The notes under the pieces: generated by a model
Told to the model about the DNA's origin: nothing
Database searches by the model: none
What the model saw: the letters and a program-made list of their open reading frames with translations, nothing else
Origin: Bacteroides sp. 43_108
GTDB taxonomy: Bacteria > Bacteroidota > Bacteroidia > Bacteroidales > Bacteroidaceae
DNA length: 64,000 nucleotides
Direction: 5' to 3'
NCBI GenBank assembly: GCA_001915545.1
Contig: MNQS01000134.1
Location: 1-64,000 of the forward strand
Program-made: the position numbers and the translations under genes
Part shown: positions 38,185-46,731 of the stretch, piece after piece
Layout of the letters: each line of letters opens with the position of its first letter
How positions within the stretch are numbered: position 1 is the first letter of the stretch

Positions 38185-40593
38185 ATGGACAATCGTTATC
38201 TGGAAGAACTGAATGATGAACAGCGCGCGGCAATCGAATATTGCGGCGGGCCTTCGCTGGTGATTGCCGGTGCGGGTTCGGGCAAGACGCGCGTACTGAC
38301 ATATAAGATTGCCTACCTGCTCGAACACGGCTACGAACCGTGGTCGATACTGGCGCTGACCTTCACCAACAAGGCCGCCAGCGAGATGAAGGCGCGTATA
38401 GCAAGGCAGGTGGGAGAGGAACAGTCGAAGTATCTTTGGATGGGCACCTTCCACTCCATATTCCTGCGCATACTGCGCATGGAGCACGAGCTGACGGGAT
38501 TTTCGCCCAACTTCACCATCTACGACTCGGCCGACAGCAAGAGCCTGCTCAAGAGCGTCGTGAAGGACCTTCAGCTGGATGAAAAGACGTATGCCCCCGG
38601 CAACATGCTCGGACGCATATCGAATGCAAAGAACCGCCTCATATCGCCCGAAGCCTATGCCGCCACGGCCGACTATCTGAGGGCCGATACGAGGGCGCGC
38701 ATACCGGCATTCCGCTACGTCTACAGTCGCTATGCCGAGCGGTGCCGTCTGGCCGATGCAATGGACTTCGATGACATCCTGGTGTACACCTACCGCCTCT
38801 TCGACGAGCACCCCGAGGTGCTGGCCAAGTATGTCGAGAGATTCAGGTATGTGCTCGTCGACGAGTATCAGGACACCAACTTTGCACAGCACAAGATTGT
38901 GTGGCAGCTGACGAGGCAGAACCGCCGAATATGCGTTGTCGGCGACGACGCGCAGAGCATCTATTCCTTTCGTGGAGCAAACATCGACAACATTCTTTCG
39001 TTCAGCGACTTGTACGGAGGTGCAAGGCTGTTCAAGCTGGAGCGCAACTACAGGTCGACGCAGGTCATCGTGGAGGCGGCCAACAGCCTCATTGCCAAGA
39101 ACGAGGCGCAGATACGCAAGGATGTGTATTCGGACAACGAGAGGGGCGACCTGATAGGTGTGTTCGAGGCCTACTCCGACGTGGAGGAGGGCGGAATGGT
39201 GGTGAGGAAAATCGAGAGCATCAGGAAGGCCGAGGGATGCGGCTACTCCGACTTCGCCATTCTCTACCGCACGAATGCGCAGAGCCGTATATTCGAAGAG
39301 GCGCTGCGGAAGAACGGAATGCCGTACAGGATATACGGCGGATTGTCGTTCTATCAGCGCAAGGAAATAAAGGACATCATTGCATACTTCCGCCTTTCGG
39401 TCAATCCGAACGACGAGGAGGCGTTCAAGCGCGTCATAAACTATCCGGCGCGAGGCATCGGAAACACCACGATGGCAAAGATTGCCGATGCCGCGAACAG
39501 GGCCGGTGTGAGCCTGTGGACAGCCATCGGCGACCCGCTTGCCTACGGAATAGACGTGGCGAAGGGCACGGCTGCGAAGATTGCCGGGTTCCGCATGCTG
39601 ATTGAGGACTTCATCGAACTGGCGCGCACGAAGGATGCCAAGGAGGCGGGCGAGGAGATGGTGAAGCGGAGCGGCATCATCAACGACATCTATCAGGACC
39701 GCACGCCCGACAACCTGAGCAGGCAGGAGAACGTGGAGGAGCTGATGAACGGCATGGCCGACTTCTGCGAGGGGCGCAGGGAGGAAGGCAACGGAAATGT
39801 GTCGATAAGCGACTACCTCTCGGAGGTGTCGCTGCTCTCGGACGTCGACACCGATAAGGGCGACGACGAGCACAAGGTGACGCTGATGACGATACACTCG
39901 GCAAAGGGACTGGAATTCGGCACGGTGTTCGTCGTGGGGCTCGAGGAAAATCTCTTCCCGAGCCAGATGGCAAGCGGTTCGATGCGCGAGATGGAAGAGG
40001 AGAGGCGTCTGTTCTACGTTGCCATAACGCGTGCCGAGAAGCATTGCTTCCTCTCGTACGCACGGAGCCGTTACAGGTACGGCAAGATGGAGTTCGGCAC
40101 GCCTAGCCGTTTCATCGGCGACATTGACCCCTGTTACCTCGACCGCCAGGCGAAGGCGAGGACGCTGGGCAGGGATGCCGACGTGGAGCTGCCGTGGGCT
40201 TCGCGCGAAAGGACATCGACGCCGCGGAGCTCATTCGGAGCTGGCAGTGAACCGGTGGAGTGGCGCGGGGAGCGTTCGGAGAGATTCTTCGAGCGTTCGC
40301 AGAAGATGCACGAGGAGGTCGATGTGAACAGGCGTCAGGAGAAGCTGGTGCCCCCGTCGCCAGCCATCAGAAAACTGAGGCCTGTGCCGGCCGGAAAGGC
40401 TGCGCAGGCGGGCTCTGCCGGCGTGGACGACGGGCTCAGCGCCGGTCAGCACATCGAGCACGAGAGGTTCGGCCGAGGTACGGTGGAAAAGGTGGAAGGA
40501 CGAGGCGACAACTGCAAGGCTACGGTGAGATTCGAGAACGCCGGAGTGAAACAGCTGCTGCTGAAGTTCGCACGCTTCAAGGTGGTCGACTGA
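38185..40593 (+). CDS. UvrD/PcrA-family ATP-dependent DNA helicase
   Basis: 802-residue superfamily 1A helicase for nucleotide excision and mismatch repair or replication restart. Motifs in order: Q motif LNDEQRAAI (about 9-17), Walker A GAGSGKT (29-35), TFTNKAASEM (Ia), DEYQDTN (II), GDDAQSIYSFRGA (III), RNYRST (IV), TIHSAKGLEF (V), YVAITRAEK (VI). A C-terminal Tudor-like tail (HERFGRGTVEKVEG) is as in PcrA/UvrD. Clearly GC-richer than the adjoining AT-rich island; the long reverse-strand frame over it is a shadow. Confidence 0.96.
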   Translation: MDNRYLEELNDEQRAAIEYCGGPSLVIAGAGSGKTRVLTYKIAYLLEHGYEPWSILALTFTNKAASEMKARIARQVGEEQSKYLWMGTFHSIFLRILRMEHELTGFSPNFTIYDSADSKSLLKSVVKDLQLDEKTYAPGNMLGRISNAKNRLISPEAYAATADYLRADTRARIPAFRYVYSRYAERCRLADAMDFDDILVYTYRLFDEHPEVLAKYVERFRYVLVDEYQDTNFAQHKIVWQLTRQNRRICVVGDDAQSIYSFRGANIDNILSFSDLYGGARLFKLERNYRSTQVIVEAANSLIAKNEAQIRKDVYSDNERGDLIGVFEAYSDVEEGGMVVRKIESIRKAEGCGYSDFAILYRTNAQSRIFEEALRKNGMPYRIYGGLSFYQRKEIKDIIAYFRLSVNPNDEEAFKRVINYPARGIGNTTMAKIADAANRAGVSLWTAIGDPLAYGIDVAKGTAAKIAGFRMLIEDFIELARTKDAKEAGEEMVKRSGIINDIYQDRTPDNLSRQENVEELMNGMADFCEGRREEGNGNVSISDYLSEVSLLSDVDTDKGDDEHKVTLMTIHSAKGLEFGTVFVVGLEENLFPSQMASGSMREMEEERRLFYVAITRAEKHCFLSYARSRYRYGKMEFGTPSRFIGDIDPCYLDRQAKARTLGRDADVELPWASRERTSTPRSSFGAGSEPVEWRGERSERFFERSQKMHEEVDVNRRQEKLVPPSPAIRKLRPVPAGKAAQAGSAGVDDGLSAGQHIEHERFGRGTVEKVEGRGDNCKATVRFENAGVKQLLLKFARFKVVD

Positions 40594-40686
40594 TACCGCG
40601 TCAAGATATATATAAGGGAATATGATGTGTGTTTTGAATAGCACCATACACTATAAAAGAAGAAGATAATAATAACATTTTTTGAT

Positions 40687-41877
40687 ATGGCAGAAAAAAC
40701 AACTTTGCTTGAAGAGAATTTGGACAAGATACCGAATCCGTGCTACGTGATGGAGGAACAGCTCCTGAGACGCAACCTGGAATTGATTAAGAGTGTGGCC
40801 GAACGTGCAGACATCGAGGTGATACTTGCGTTCAAGGCTTTTGCGCTGTGGAAATCGTTCGGCATCTTCCGCGAGTACATATCGCACACGACTGCCAGTT
40901 CGCTCTACGAGGCACGTCTTGCGCTGGAGGAGTTCGGAAGCAGGGCTCACACTTATTCACCGGCTTATACGGAGGAAGAGTTTCCCGACATTATGAGATG
41001 CAGCAGCCACATCACGTTCAATTCGCTCAGCCAGTATGAGAGATTCTATCCGTACGTGCGCGAGAACGGCAACGGCGAGGTGTCGTGCGGATTGAGAGTG
41101 AATCCAGAGTATTCGGAGATTGAGACACTGCTGTACAATCCTTGTGCTCCGGGATCGAGGTTCGGCATACTGGCGTCGGCACTGCCGGAAAGACTGCCTG
41201 AGGGCATTGAGGGATTCCACATACACTGCCACTGCGAGAGCGGTGCCGATGAGTTCGAGCGTACGCTCAAGCATATTGAGGAGAAGTTTGCAGGATGGTT
41301 CGGACAGCTGAAGTGGATAAACTTCGGCGGAGGTCACCTGATGACACGCAAGGACTACGATGTGGAGAGGCTAGTGGGGATGATGCAGGAGTTCCGCGCA
41401 CGCTACCCTTGGCTGAAGGTGATACTGGAACCAGGATCGGCATTTGCATGGCAGACAGGTCCGCTCGTGGCAAAGGTGGTGGATGTGGTTGAGAACAGCG
41501 GTGTGAAGACGGCCATACTGAACGTGAGCTTCACTTGCCACATGCCCGATTGCCTCGAAATGCCGTATCGCCCTAAGGTGAGATATGCGGAAACAATCGA
41601 CGACGATAGTCTCGAAATGGCGCGCTCGGAAAAAAATATTTATCGTCTCGGCGGAAACAGCTGTCTGAGCGGCGATTTCATGGGACTTTGGCGATTCGAC
41701 CACGAACTGAAGGTGGGAGAGACGCTGATTTTCGAGGACATGATTCACTATACTACGGTGAAAACCAACATGTTTAACGGAATATCGCACCCGTCGATAG
41801 GCATGCTGAAGATGGATGGAGAGTTTGAACTTTTCCGCCGTTTCGGCTATGAAGATTATCGTGACCGCATGTGCTGA
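40687..41877 (+). CDS. nspC: carboxynorspermidine decarboxylase
   Basis: 396 residues; a fold-III PLP enzyme that decarboxylates carboxy(nor)spermidine in the Bacteroidota/Vibrio spermidine route. PCYVMEEQLLRRN opens the barrel, K50 in AFKAFALW is the PLP lysine, HIHCHCESG and NFGGGHL bind PLP phosphate, and NSCLSGD provides the catalytic cysteine region. No carboxyspermidine dehydrogenase is adjacent. Confidence 0.93.
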   Translation: MAEKTTLLEENLDKIPNPCYVMEEQLLRRNLELIKSVAERADIEVILAFKAFALWKSFGIFREYISHTTASSLYEARLALEEFGSRAHTYSPAYTEEEFPDIMRCSSHITFNSLSQYERFYPYVRENGNGEVSCGLRVNPEYSEIETLLYNPCAPGSRFGILASALPERLPEGIEGFHIHCHCESGADEFERTLKHIEEKFAGWFGQLKWINFGGGHLMTRKDYDVERLVGMMQEFRARYPWLKVILEPGSAFAWQTGPLVAKVVDVVENSGVKTAILNVSFTCHMPDCLEMPYRPKVRYAETIDDDSLEMARSEKNIYRLGGNSCLSGDFMGLWRFDHELKVGETLIFEDMIHYTTVKTNMFNGISHPSIGMLKMDGEFELFRRFGYEDYRDRMC

Positions 41878-41919
41878 AAGCGGTCATGACAAATTTTTTT
41901 TGAAAAAATGCCGGAAAAG

Positions 41920-41950
41920 TTTGGTAGTTAAAAGGAAATGCCTACCTTTG
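41920..41950 (+). promoter_or_regulatory. promoter of the tRNA cluster
   Basis: TTTG at 41920-41923, exactly 19 bp, then TACCTTTG at 41943-41950: a perfect match to the Bacteroidota promoter consensus, about 65 bp upstream of the first tRNA. Confidence 0.85.
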
Positions 41951-42016
41951 CACTCGCGTTTCGGAGGAAACGACATGACAACGAGAAACAAAGCTCGGTA
42001 AGCTGGTTGAAATGAT

Positions 42017-42089
42017 GCGGAAATAGCTCAGTTGGTAGAGCACAACCTTGCCAAGGTTGGGGTCGCGAGTTCGAGTCTCGTTTTCCGCT
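42017..42089 (+). tRNA. tRNA-Gly (GCC)
   Basis: 73 nt. Acceptor GCGGAAA/TTTCCGC with discriminator T, anticodon GCC in the loop of CCTTGCCAAGG, and T-loop TTCGAGT. 3' CCA not encoded. First of three identical copies in the cluster. Confidence 0.97.
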
Positions 42090-42119
42090 CAAAGAGGCCT
42101 TCGGACGGGCAAATGAGTT

Positions 42120-42200
42120 GCCCAAGTGGCGGAATGGTAGACGCGCTCGTTTCAGGTGCGAGTGTTTCACGACGTGCAAGTTCGAGTCTTGTCTTGGGCA
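42120..42200 (+). tRNA. tRNA-Leu (CAG)
   Basis: 81 nt with a long variable arm. Acceptor GCCCAAG/CTTGGGC, discriminator A, anticodon loop TTCAGGT giving CAG. Confidence 0.95.
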
Positions 42201-42236
42201 CATTCTCAATGTTAGATGGAAAGCTTTTTTTATGAT

Positions 42237-42318
42237 GGAGAGGTGGCGGAATGGTAGACGCGCTACTTTGAGGGGGTAGTGTGCACGGCACGTGGGAGTT
42301 CGAGTCTCCTCCTCTTCA
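42237..42318 (+). tRNA. tRNA-Leu (GAG)
   Basis: 82 nt with a long variable arm. Acceptor GGAGAGG/CCTCTTC (one G-T pair), discriminator A, anticodon loop TTGAGGG giving GAG. Confidence 0.94.
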
Positions 42319-42333
42319 CATAAACAAATGAAT

Positions 42334-42406
42334 GCGGAAATAGCTCAGTTGGTAGAGCACAACCTTGCCAAGGTTGGGGTCGCGAGTTCGAGTCTCGTTT
42401 TCCGCT
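42334..42406 (+). tRNA. tRNA-Gly (GCC), second copy
   Basis: Identical to the gene at 42017-42089 over all 73 nt; flanks differ. Confidence 0.97.
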
Positions 42407-42455
42407 CCAGTTTTAGTTCTACGGATTCTGACTTTCTAAGGAAAGATTCAGTGTT

Positions 42456-42528
42456 GCGGAAATAGCTCAGTTGGTAGAGCACAACCTTGCCAAGGTTGGG
42501 GTCGCGAGTTCGAGTCTCGTTTTCCGCT
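42456..42528 (+). tRNA. tRNA-Gly (GCC), third copy
   Basis: Identical to the other two tRNA-Gly copies. A terminator hairpin follows at 42564. Confidence 0.97.
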
Positions 42529-42563
42529 CAAAGTCAAAATTTGATTTTTCAGTTTTAAGAAGA

Positions 42564-42588
42564 AGATATCGCCCAATAAGCGGTATCT
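42564..42588 (+). terminator. terminator of the tRNA cluster
   Basis: AGATATCGC pairs with GCGGTATCT (one T-G pair) across CCAATAA, followed by TTTTT. About 36 bp after the last tRNA. Confidence 0.85.
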
Positions 42589-42725
42589 TTTTTCGTTTTC
42601 AGAAGGTGGAGCAGGAGAGCGGTTTCTCTATTTTTTTACTCTCTATGCTCTCTGGCTTTCAAATCTTTTTTTCTGCTTTTGGCGGAATGTTTGGCGAATT
42701 GCCGGCAAACGCCCCGTGAATTAAG

Positions 42726-42888
42726 TTTTGTAGAACTGCCATCGAATGTCATTCCTGGCAAAGACCAGGAAACTCATGTACATGTTATTGCCAATGTCCG
42801 CAAGGATTCAATAGCAGGAAAGTAAAACCTTTATAAATTGTGTCGACAATTAAATAGATTCCGCATCAAGTGCGGGATGACATTTTAT
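42726..42888. repeat. interspersed repeat family 1, copy A
   Basis: 163 bp. Ends include GAATGTCATTCCTGGCAAAG on the left and a palindrome CCGCATCAAGTGCGG followed by GATGACATTTTAT on the right; GTCATTCC and GGATGAC form rough terminal inverted repeats. About 85-90 percent identical by eye to copy B. Confidence 0.85.
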
Positions 42889-42990
42889 AAGAATTTTCAG
42901 TGTAATATATAATAATGTTATAATAGATAGAGAATTACAAGCAAGCAGTCTTTTTGCTGTAATGCCCGTGAATGAATATGTGTTTAGCCG

Positions 42991-43154
42991 TTTTGCAGAA
43001 TTGCCGGCGAATGTCATTCCTGGCAAGGACCAGGAACCTTATGTGTATGTTATTGCCAATGTCCGCAAGGATTCAGTAGCAGGAAAGTAAAACCTTTATT
43101 TAATTGTGTCGACATTTACGTAGATCCCGCATCAAGTGCGGGATGACATTTTAT
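42991..43154. repeat. interspersed repeat family 1, copy B
   Basis: 164 bp with the same landmarks as copy A: GTCATTCCTGGCAAGGACC, GTCCGCAAGGATTCA, TGTGTCGACA and CCCGCATCAAGTGCGGGATG. The palindrome is perfect here. Confidence 0.85.
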
Positions 43155-43190
43155 TTGATCATGGTGCGTGAAAGCAATTAAAGTGTCTAC

Positions 43191-43260
43191 GAACGTCATT
43201 CCTGGCAAGGATCAGGAATCTCATCTACATGTTATTGCTAATGTCTGCATGGTTTCAACA
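43191..43260. repeat. interspersed repeat family 1, truncated copy C
   Basis: About 70 bp matching the left half of copies A and B (GAACGTCATTCCTGGCAAGG through ATGTTATTGCTAATGTCTGC). The right half with the palindrome is missing. Confidence 0.75.
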
Positions 43261-43292
43261 ACTAGTAGAGTTTTTATCACAGCTTTTTCAAT

Positions 43293-43335
43293 TGTAACAT
43301 GTAACACGTAACATTAAGAAAACATCGCTTTTCAT
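43293..43335. repeat. repeat family 2, copy 1 (TGTAACA cluster)
   Basis: TGTAACATGTAACACGTAAC followed by ATTAAGAAAACAT and CTTTTCAT. Matches a second copy 345 bp to the right. Confidence 0.65.
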
Positions 43336-43637
43336 GCATCTCCGCAAATGCATCGTCATAAGTATTTTCCTGCAAATTCTCCAATTTGTGTCATTTTCTA
43401 ATATGTACATCAATTTATCTATATATATACCTTATTATATTGTTATCTTATAAAAATATAATGAGGATTATGTTTAATAACAAAGCGGAAAAATTATAAA
43501 GATCCCCCTTTTTAGGAATTATCCTAACTTTGTCCTCACTTTATTTCTGCCTTTATACTCTGACGTGTTTCCATACTTTTTTCAGAAATAATTATCCTTT
43601 AATCTTTCTGAATAACTTGTTTATCGTTTCAGCATAA

Positions 43638-43681
43638 TGTAACATGCAACATGTAACAATAAGAAAAACACTTGTTTTCAT
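43638..43681. repeat. repeat family 2, copy 2 (TGTAACA cluster)
   Basis: TGTAACATGCAACATGTAAC followed by AATAAGAAAAACAC and GTTTTCAT; same order of elements as the copy at 43293. Confidence 0.65.
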
Positions 43682-43773
43682 CTTTAATATATAAGTATTC
43701 ACAAAGCATAAATTCCCATCAATTCAATAAATATTAATCAGAAAAATTATACGCTCACCTTTTAGCCTGAAAA

Positions 43774-43788
43774 TGCAACTCGGTTGCA
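43774..43788. promoter_or_regulatory. palindromic operator candidate upstream of the metal ATPase
   Basis: TGCAAC-TCG-GTTGCA, a perfect 6-bp inverted repeat with a 3-bp centre, ending 12 bp before the TACATTTG promoter box. The position overlaps the -33/-20 region, as expected for a repressor site. The Fur-family gene two steps downstream is the natural candidate regulator (inference). Confidence 0.55.
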
Positions 43789-43800
43789 CCGGCTGAATTA

Positions 43801-43808
43801 TACATTTG
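43801..43808 (+). promoter_or_regulatory. -7 promoter box TACATTTG of the metal ATPase gene
   Basis: TACATTTG matches TAnnTTTG, 35 bp before the ATG at 43844. No well-spaced TTG upstream, suggesting a weak or regulated promoter. Confidence 0.5.
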
Positions 43809-43843
43809 CAATACGGGAAAGAAAATATTATAAGAATTGCTAT

Positions 43844-45739
43844 ATGTTGTACGGTATTAATGTGAAATCGGTTGTGAGCTTGGTATTGCTCGTGGCGGGA
43901 ATGGTTGCCGATTATTTCTTCGGCGATGACGGATTTTGGAATTATGCAAGGATTGTTTTTTATGTGCTTGCATATTTGCCTGTGGGTATTCCAGTTCTCA
44001 AGGAAGCTTGGGAAAATATCGTTGAGAAAAAAGACTGGTGCAATGAATTCATGCTGATGACGATTGCTTCTATCGGAGCATTTGCAATCGGTGAGTTTCC
44101 TGAGGCTGTAGCGGTGATGGTGTTTTATTCCATCGGTGAATCGCTTCAGGATCGTGCTGTCGATAATGCCCGGCGTACGATAAGCAGTATGGCGGATATG
44201 CGCGCTGAGACGGCTGTGGTTGTGCGTGGCGGTGAGCATGTGAGCATAAAGGCTGAGGACATTGATGCAGGTGACGTGGTGTTCGTGAAAGTCGGCGAAA
44301 GAATTCCTGCTGACGGTATGCTTATGGACACTTCGGCATCGTTCAATGCTTCTGCTCTTACCGGTGAAAGTGTGCCTCAGGACAAATGTGCCGGCGACGA
44401 GGTGTTTTCGGGCATGATTCCTGTTTCGTCGCCTGTGTGCATAAAGGCCTTGCGCAAGGCTGACGACAGTGCGGCTGCCAGAATAATGAGGATGGTTGAA
44501 GATGCTTCGGAAAGAAAATCGTCGGCGGAGCTGTTTATAAGGAAGTTTGCACATTACTATACGCCTTCGGTTGTCGTGGCGGCACTTCTGCTGATTGTCT
44601 GCCCTTTCGTATATTCTCTCTTTGCTGATGATTATGTTTACTATGCCGGTCAATGGGTGTACAGGGCAATGATTTTTCTTGTTGTGTCCTGCCCTTGCGC
44701 ACTTGTCATCAGTATTCCGCTGAGTTATTTCTCCGGTATAGGCGCGGCTTCGCACAACGGCATTCTCTTCAAAGGTGGCAATTTTCTTGATGCTGCGGCA
44801 AAGCTGAATACAGTCGTGTTCGACAAGACGGGTACACTGACGACGGGGCGTTTTACGGTTGACAGTATTGATGTCAGTGGTACTGTAGGTGAAGATGCTC
44901 TTGTAGGCATTGTGGCAGGACTTGAGTCTTCATCCATGCATCCGATAGCAAAAGCTGTAGTTGAATATGCTGAGAAATCCGGTGTGAAAGTTTCGTATGC
45001 AGAGAATGTTGAGGAAATGGCCGGATATGGTGTGAAAGGCACTGTTGATGGGCGCGTGGTTATGGTTGGAAATGAGAAGATGATGAGGGAGTACGGTGTG
45101 GAAGGTATACCGGAAGGCGGTATAAAGACTAACGGCCCTACTCTATTTTGCGCTGTCGACGGTGTGTATGCCGGTCGTATCGTGGTGAAAGATGTGGTGA
45201 AGGACGATGCCGTGAATGCTGTTTCTGAACTTAAACGATTGGGCATCAGAAAAATAGAGATTCTTTCGGGTGACCGTCAGGACATAACTGAGGAAATTGC
45301 AGGTAAGATCGGCATAGACGAGGCATACGGCAATCTGCTTCCCGGCGACAAGCTTGCGCATGTAGAGAAACTTATTGGTGACAGAAGAAACTGTGTGGCT
45401 TTCGTCGGCGACGGCATAAACGATGCTCCGGTGCTGGCATTGAGCGATGTCGGTGTGGCCATGGGAGGCATCGGTTCGGACATGGCTATAGAGGCTGCGG
45501 ATGTGGTGATTCGCGACGACAAGCCTTCGAAACTTGCTGTTGCAATAAAGATCGGGCGCGGTACGAGGCGTGTTGTCATGGAAAATATTATATTTGCCGT
45601 AGGTGCTAAACTGGCGGTCATAGTGCTGGGTGCTTTGGGTGTTGCGACGATGTGGGAAGCAATATTTGCCGATGTCGGTGTGGGACTCATTGCCATTATG
45701 AATGCTGCAAGGATTCAGATTGCTTGGAGAAAGAAGTAA
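43844..45739 (+). CDS. heavy-metal P1B-type ATPase (Zn/Cd/Co exporter type)
   Basis: 631 residues from the ATG at 43844. The transmembrane CPC motif (C283-P-C285, in SCPCALVIS) defines the P1B class, the phosphorylation site is D327 in DKTGTLT, and GDGINDAPVLALSDVGVAMG is the hinge. An HP dipeptide lies in SSMHPIAKA. No N-terminal HMA metal-binding domain is present. CPC without HMA plus a neighbouring Fur-family gene fits ZntA/CadA-like export of zinc or a similar divalent cation; the metal cannot be fixed from sequence. Followed by the regulator after 57 bp. Confidence 0.93.
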   Translation: MLYGINVKSVVSLVLLVAGMVADYFFGDDGFWNYARIVFYVLAYLPVGIPVLKEAWENIVEKKDWCNEFMLMTIASIGAFAIGEFPEAVAVMVFYSIGESLQDRAVDNARRTISSMADMRAETAVVVRGGEHVSIKAEDIDAGDVVFVKVGERIPADGMLMDTSASFNASALTGESVPQDKCAGDEVFSGMIPVSSPVCIKALRKADDSAAARIMRMVEDASERKSSAELFIRKFAHYYTPSVVVAALLLIVCPFVYSLFADDYVYYAGQWVYRAMIFLVVSCPCALVISIPLSYFSGIGAASHNGILFKGGNFLDAAAKLNTVVFDKTGTLTTGRFTVDSIDVSGTVGEDALVGIVAGLESSSMHPIAKAVVEYAEKSGVKVSYAENVEEMAGYGVKGTVDGRVVMVGNEKMMREYGVEGIPEGGIKTNGPTLFCAVDGVYAGRIVVKDVVKDDAVNAVSELKRLGIRKIEILSGDRQDITEEIAGKIGIDEAYGNLLPGDKLAHVEKLIGDRRNCVAFVGDGINDAPVLALSDVGVAMGGIGSDMAIEAADVVIRDDKPSKLAVAIKIGRGTRRVVMENIIFAVGAKLAVIVLGALGVATMWEAIFADVGVGLIAIMNAARIQIAWRKK

Positions 45740-45796
45740 TGATATCTGAAGCACGGTGGTTGTTTTTTACGCATACGTATAAATGTATATAATAAA

Positions 45797-46228
45797 ATGG
45801 GATTTGTGATGAATGCTGATCTTATCAAGGAGCTTGAGGACAGAGGCATCAAGCCTACGGCAAACAGGATTCTGGTGCTGAAGGCTATGTCGGGATGCGG
45901 AGGTGCGTTTTCACTGAAGGACATCGAGGACAACCTCGACACTGTGGACAAATCGTCGGTGTTCAGGACACTGCGCGTGTTCAAGGAATATCATCTGATA
46001 CATGAGGTGTATGACGGTACGGGTGCGGTGAAGTATGAGTTGTGCAGGTGCAAGAGAAACGAACGGCATGACGACCAGCATGTGCACTTCTACTGCACGT
46101 CGTGCCACAGGACGATATGCATGGGTAATATTCCGGTGCCTGCGGTGGAGTTGCCTGCGGGATTTGAGGCGGAAAGCATAAACTATGTGATAAGCGGTGT
46201 GTGCGATGTGTGCAGTGCCAAGAAATGA
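45797..46228 (+). CDS. Fur-family metalloregulator
   Basis: 143 residues (start at 45797 or the ATG four codons later). An N-terminal winged helix (LIKELEDRGIKPTANRILVL...SSVFRTLRVFKEYHLI) and a dimerisation domain with HVHFYCTSCHRTICM and a terminal CDVCSAKK supply the structural Zn cysteines, typical of Fur/Zur/PerR. It is downstream of the metal ATPase and probably controls it through the TGCAAC/GTTGCA palindrome (inference). Confidence 0.93.
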   Translation: MGFVMNADLIKELEDRGIKPTANRILVLKAMSGCGGAFSLKDIEDNLDTVDKSSVFRTLRVFKEYHLIHEVYDGTGAVKYELCRCKRNERHDDQHVHFYCTSCHRTICMGNIPVPAVELPAGFEAESINYVISGVCDVCSAKK

Positions 46229-46270
46229 CACAAAATCTGATTTTAGCCTGAGAATCTGATTTTTTTTGTT

Positions 46271-46278
46271 TATGTTTG
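46271..46278 (+). promoter_or_regulatory. -7 promoter box TATGTTTG
   Basis: Matches TAnnTTTG, 26 bp before the thioesterase ATG at 46304. The -33 partner is unclear within the T-run upstream. Confidence 0.4.
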
Positions 46279-46303
46279 CATAAATAATGTATTCAAATCT
46301 GAG

Positions 46304-46675
46304 ATGTTGAAAGAAGGACTTACTTTTACGAGCAAGACTACTGTTACTGATGCCTTGACAGCTAAGGCTTTAGGCTCAGGCGATATGGATGTGCTGGCTA
46401 CGCCGGCAATGGTGGCACTGATGGAGAACGCGGCTATGATGGCTGTGGCACCGGAACTGCCGGAGGGTATGACTACTGTGGGAGGTCACATTGAGACTTC
46501 GCACCTGCGCCCTTCGAAGGTGGGTGCCAAGATTGAGGCCAAGGCTGTGCTTGAGAAGATTGACGGCAAGAAACTGTTTTTCGCCGTGGAGGCGATGCAG
46601 GATGGAAACGTCATCGGTCAGGGCAAACATTTGAGATTTATCGTTGACAGAGATAAATTTCTTTCAAGACTGTAG
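46304..46675 (+). CDS. hotdog-fold thioesterase, FlK-like
   Basis: 123 residues similar to fluoroacetyl-CoA thioesterase FlK. The catalytic set is readable: Thr in ATPAMVALMENAA with Glu eight residues later, and His in GGHIETSHLRPS. Bacteroidota homologues are usually general acyl-CoA or 4-hydroxybenzoyl-type thioesterases, so fluoroacetate is not implied. 56 bp upstream of the GH43 gene. Confidence 0.87.
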   Translation: MLKEGLTFTSKTTVTDALTAKALGSGDMDVLATPAMVALMENAAMMAVAPELPEGMTTVGGHIETSHLRPSKVGAKIEAKAVLEKIDGKKLFFAVEAMQDGNVIGQGKHLRFIVDRDKFLSRL

Positions 46676-46731
46676 TCTTCTGAATTTCATAGAAAAACAA
46701 TCAAATCAATCATTAACCCAAAAAGTCAGAT

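Larger units (their letters stand above)
42593..43773. other. 1.2-kb gene-free region containing interspersed repeats
   Basis: No plausible coding sequence on either strand. Two repeat families occupy much of it (listed separately). The right third is very AT-rich. Confidence 0.75.

Noticed and set aside
38173..40044. 623-codon reverse frame opposite the UvrD helicase
   Set aside because: The forward frame has all helicase motifs; the reverse frame is the typical mirror in GC-rich coding DNA and has no family features.
43724..44755. 343-codon reverse frame over the start of the metal ATPase
   Set aside because: His/Arg-rich, no domain pattern, and overlaps the P-type ATPase motifs and the operator region.
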